Origin: UBA12018 sp051656605
GTDB taxonomy: Bacteria; Bacteroidota; Bacteroidia; Bacteroidales; CAMTPD01
Direction: 5' to 3'
Assembly: GCA_051656605.1 (NCBI GenBank)
Contig: JBOGCF010000001.1
Location: forward strand, 1 to 64,000
Length of the DNA stretch: 64,000 nucleotides
The notes below the pieces were generated by a model. It made no database searches. It was not told where the DNA came from and worked only from the letters and a program-made list of their open reading frames with translations. Made by a program: the position numbers and the translations under genes. Shown here piece after piece: positions 62,761 to 64,000 of the stretch. Numbering within the stretch: position 1 is the stretch's first letter; the number at the start of each line of letters is the position of its first letter.

Positions 62761-64000
62761 ATGTTTGAAATGTTGTTGACTTCACCTATTGCGGCGTTAT
62801 TCGTCATTATAGCATTAGGTTTTATGCTGGGCAGAATCAGCATTAAAGGTATTTCACTAGACGTGTCTGCCGTAATCTTCAGTGCACTATTTTTAGGACA
62901 CTTTGGCGTGATCGTTCCCAAGTCATTGGGCGAACTAGGTATGACACTCTTTATTTTCACAATCGGTATTCAAGCCGGACCGGGATTTTTCGAGTCATTC
63001 CGATCGAAAGGAAAGACCTTGATGATCATCACGGTAATTTTGATACTTTCGGCAGCCTCTACAGCAGTGGCATCCAAGTATCTGTTTGATCTTACAACAG
63101 CCGATGTAGTAGGTTTGCTAACCGGAGCACTTACCAGTACACCGGGTCTTGCAGCAGCAAAAGAACTAGCAGGCGAAGGCTCAGCGATTTCGTACGGTAT
63201 TGCATATCCGTTCGGTGTGATCGGTGTGATCTTGTTTGTAAAACTACTTCCAAAGGTATTCCGTATCAACCTTCGTGAGATGGAACGCAAAATGATGAGC
63301 GATCGTTTGCAACAATATCCCGAAGTTAGCACGGCAGTATTTAAAATCGACAACGCAAACGTATTCAACAAAAGCTTGATCGATCTACGTCTACGTACCG
63401 CAACAGGCGCAGTAATCTCACGCGTAATGCATGGTGACCTAGCAGAAATGCCAACCGCCAAAACCGTACTACACGAAGGCGACTACATCAAAGCCGTAGG
63501 TACCGAAGAGGCATTAAACGCAGTAGAAATGCTTTGTGGCGAACGTGTCGATATGGAACTTCCGCTTAGCGAAGACTACGAAGTTATCGACGGATTAGTA
63601 ACCTCAAAACGCTTGGTAGGAAAAACCTTGCAAGAGCTTAATCTTTTGCGCAACTTCCGATGCACCGTAACCCGTGTACGTCGTAGTGGTATCGACCTTA
63701 TCCCAACACCCGATCTTACCATCAAATGGGGAGACAAACTGGTAATGGTATGTCATACCGACAATGCAAACGAGCTACTTACTTATATTGGTAACGAAGC
63801 AAAAAAACTATCCGACACCGACTTCCTTCCTATCGCGTTAGGGATCGTATTAGGAGTATTGGTTGGCAAAATCAACCTAACCATTGCACCGGGAGTCGTA
63901 TTCTCTCCAGGTCTTACAGGAGGTATCCTGATCACAGCATTGATCTTAAGTGCGATTGGCAAAACAGGTCCTATCATGTGGACCATGTCATCATCGTCCA
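62761..64000 (+). CDS. AspT/YidE-type transporter (partial, cut by the window end)
   Basis: An open frame from ATG 62761 continues without a stop for 413 codons to the window edge. The N-terminal membrane half has about five helices (ALFVIIALGFMLGRISIKG, LGMTLFIFTIGIQAGPGFF, LTGALTSTPGLAAAKELAG). These include the duplicated family motif of the aspartate:alanine exchanger group (AAE, YidE/YbjL). Two RCK-C (TrkA-C) domains follow at about 195-345, with ELNLLRNFRCTVTRVRRSG and DKLVMVCH. A second membrane half then begins (FLPIALGIVLGVLVGKINL). The family exchanges or exports dicarboxylates or amino acids. The substrate is not inferable. Confidence 0.88.
   Translation, partial: MFEMLLTSPIAALFVIIALGFMLGRISIKGISLDVSAVIFSALFLGHFGVIVPKSLGELGMTLFIFTIGIQAGPGFFESFRSKGKTLMIITVILILSAASTAVASKYLFDLTTADVVGLLTGALTSTPGLAAAKELAGEGSAISYGIAYPFGVIGVILFVKLLPKVFRINLREMERKMMSDRLQQYPEVSTAVFKIDNANVFNKSLIDLRLRTATGAVISRVMHGDLAEMPTAKTVLHEGDYIKAVGTEEALNAVEMLCGERVDMELPLSEDYEVIDGLVTSKRLVGKTLQELNLLRNFRCTVTRVRRSGIDLIPTPDLTIKWGDKLVMVCHTDNANELLTYIGNEAKKLSDTDFLPIALGIVLGVLVGKINLTIAPGVVFSPGLTGGILITALILSAIGKTGPIMWTMSSSS

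Overview
The window looks like chromosomal DNA of an anaerobic Bacteroidota, most likely order Bacteroidales. The evidence is the neighbourhood ligA / DUF6913 / dapA, an anaerobic sulfatase-maturase, CcsBA-type cytochrome c biogenesis, AT-rich intergenic DNA, promoters of the Bacteroidota TAnnTTTG type, and an almost complete lack of Shine-Dalgarno sequences. I do not assign a genus. I saw no rRNA, tRNA or CRISPR array.

Layout. 1-807: group II intron remnants (an ORF-less intron beside the tail of a second intron's maturase) inserted directly behind the terminator of the first gene. 922-18084: a 12-gene block, all on the minus strand. In transcription order it holds a beta-propeller/di-heme peroxidase, a RidA/chorismatase-like protein, a cupin lipoprotein resembling D-lyxose isomerase, a 1326-residue HzsA-like di-heme protein fused to a formylglycine-generating-enzyme-like domain, CcsBA (heme attachment), a VOC-like small protein, DhaK- and DhaL-type kinase subunits, an LsrF-type class I aldolase/thiolase, a beta-propeller lipoprotein, a sodium:solute symporter and a GH130 mannoside phosphorylase. 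I read this as a periplasmic oxidative module joined to uptake, phosphorylation and aldol cleavage of an unknown small ketose-like substrate. It is the best candidate here for an undescribed pathway.

18256-29490: a MacAB/TolC-like exporter (one ATPase, two different FtsX permeases, adaptor, outer-membrane factor) divergent from a sigma-54-dependent response regulator and its histidine kinase. The intergenic region carries a sigma-54-like promoter and two palindromic sites exactly 21 bp apart. 29615-35497: GNAT acetyltransferase, Nramp transporter, dapA, DUF6913 and ligA. Two striking arrays of short degenerate palindromes lie here, with 23-bp and 22-bp periods.

35617-42315: anaerobic sulfatase-maturase, an AT-rich chloramphenicol acetyltransferase, a pseudouridine synthase with a long basic tail, a PepSY-like protein, a DegT-family protein with His in place of the PLP lysine, a hemolysin III-type membrane protein and a 2-hydroxyacid dehydrogenase. 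42545-48326: a complete RND efflux operon (outer-membrane factor, adaptor, pump). 48402-54095: rmlA, guanine deaminase, M18 aminopeptidase and M13 endopeptidase.

54212-64000: a SatD-like regulator with a short DUF3307 protein and a three-copy 29-bp operator array, an ion channel with an unusual selectivity filter, two HdeD-like membrane proteins, a PRTase-like protein paired with a cytosine-type permease, RecQ, a small unknown protein, and the start of an AspT/YidE-type transporter cut by the window edge.
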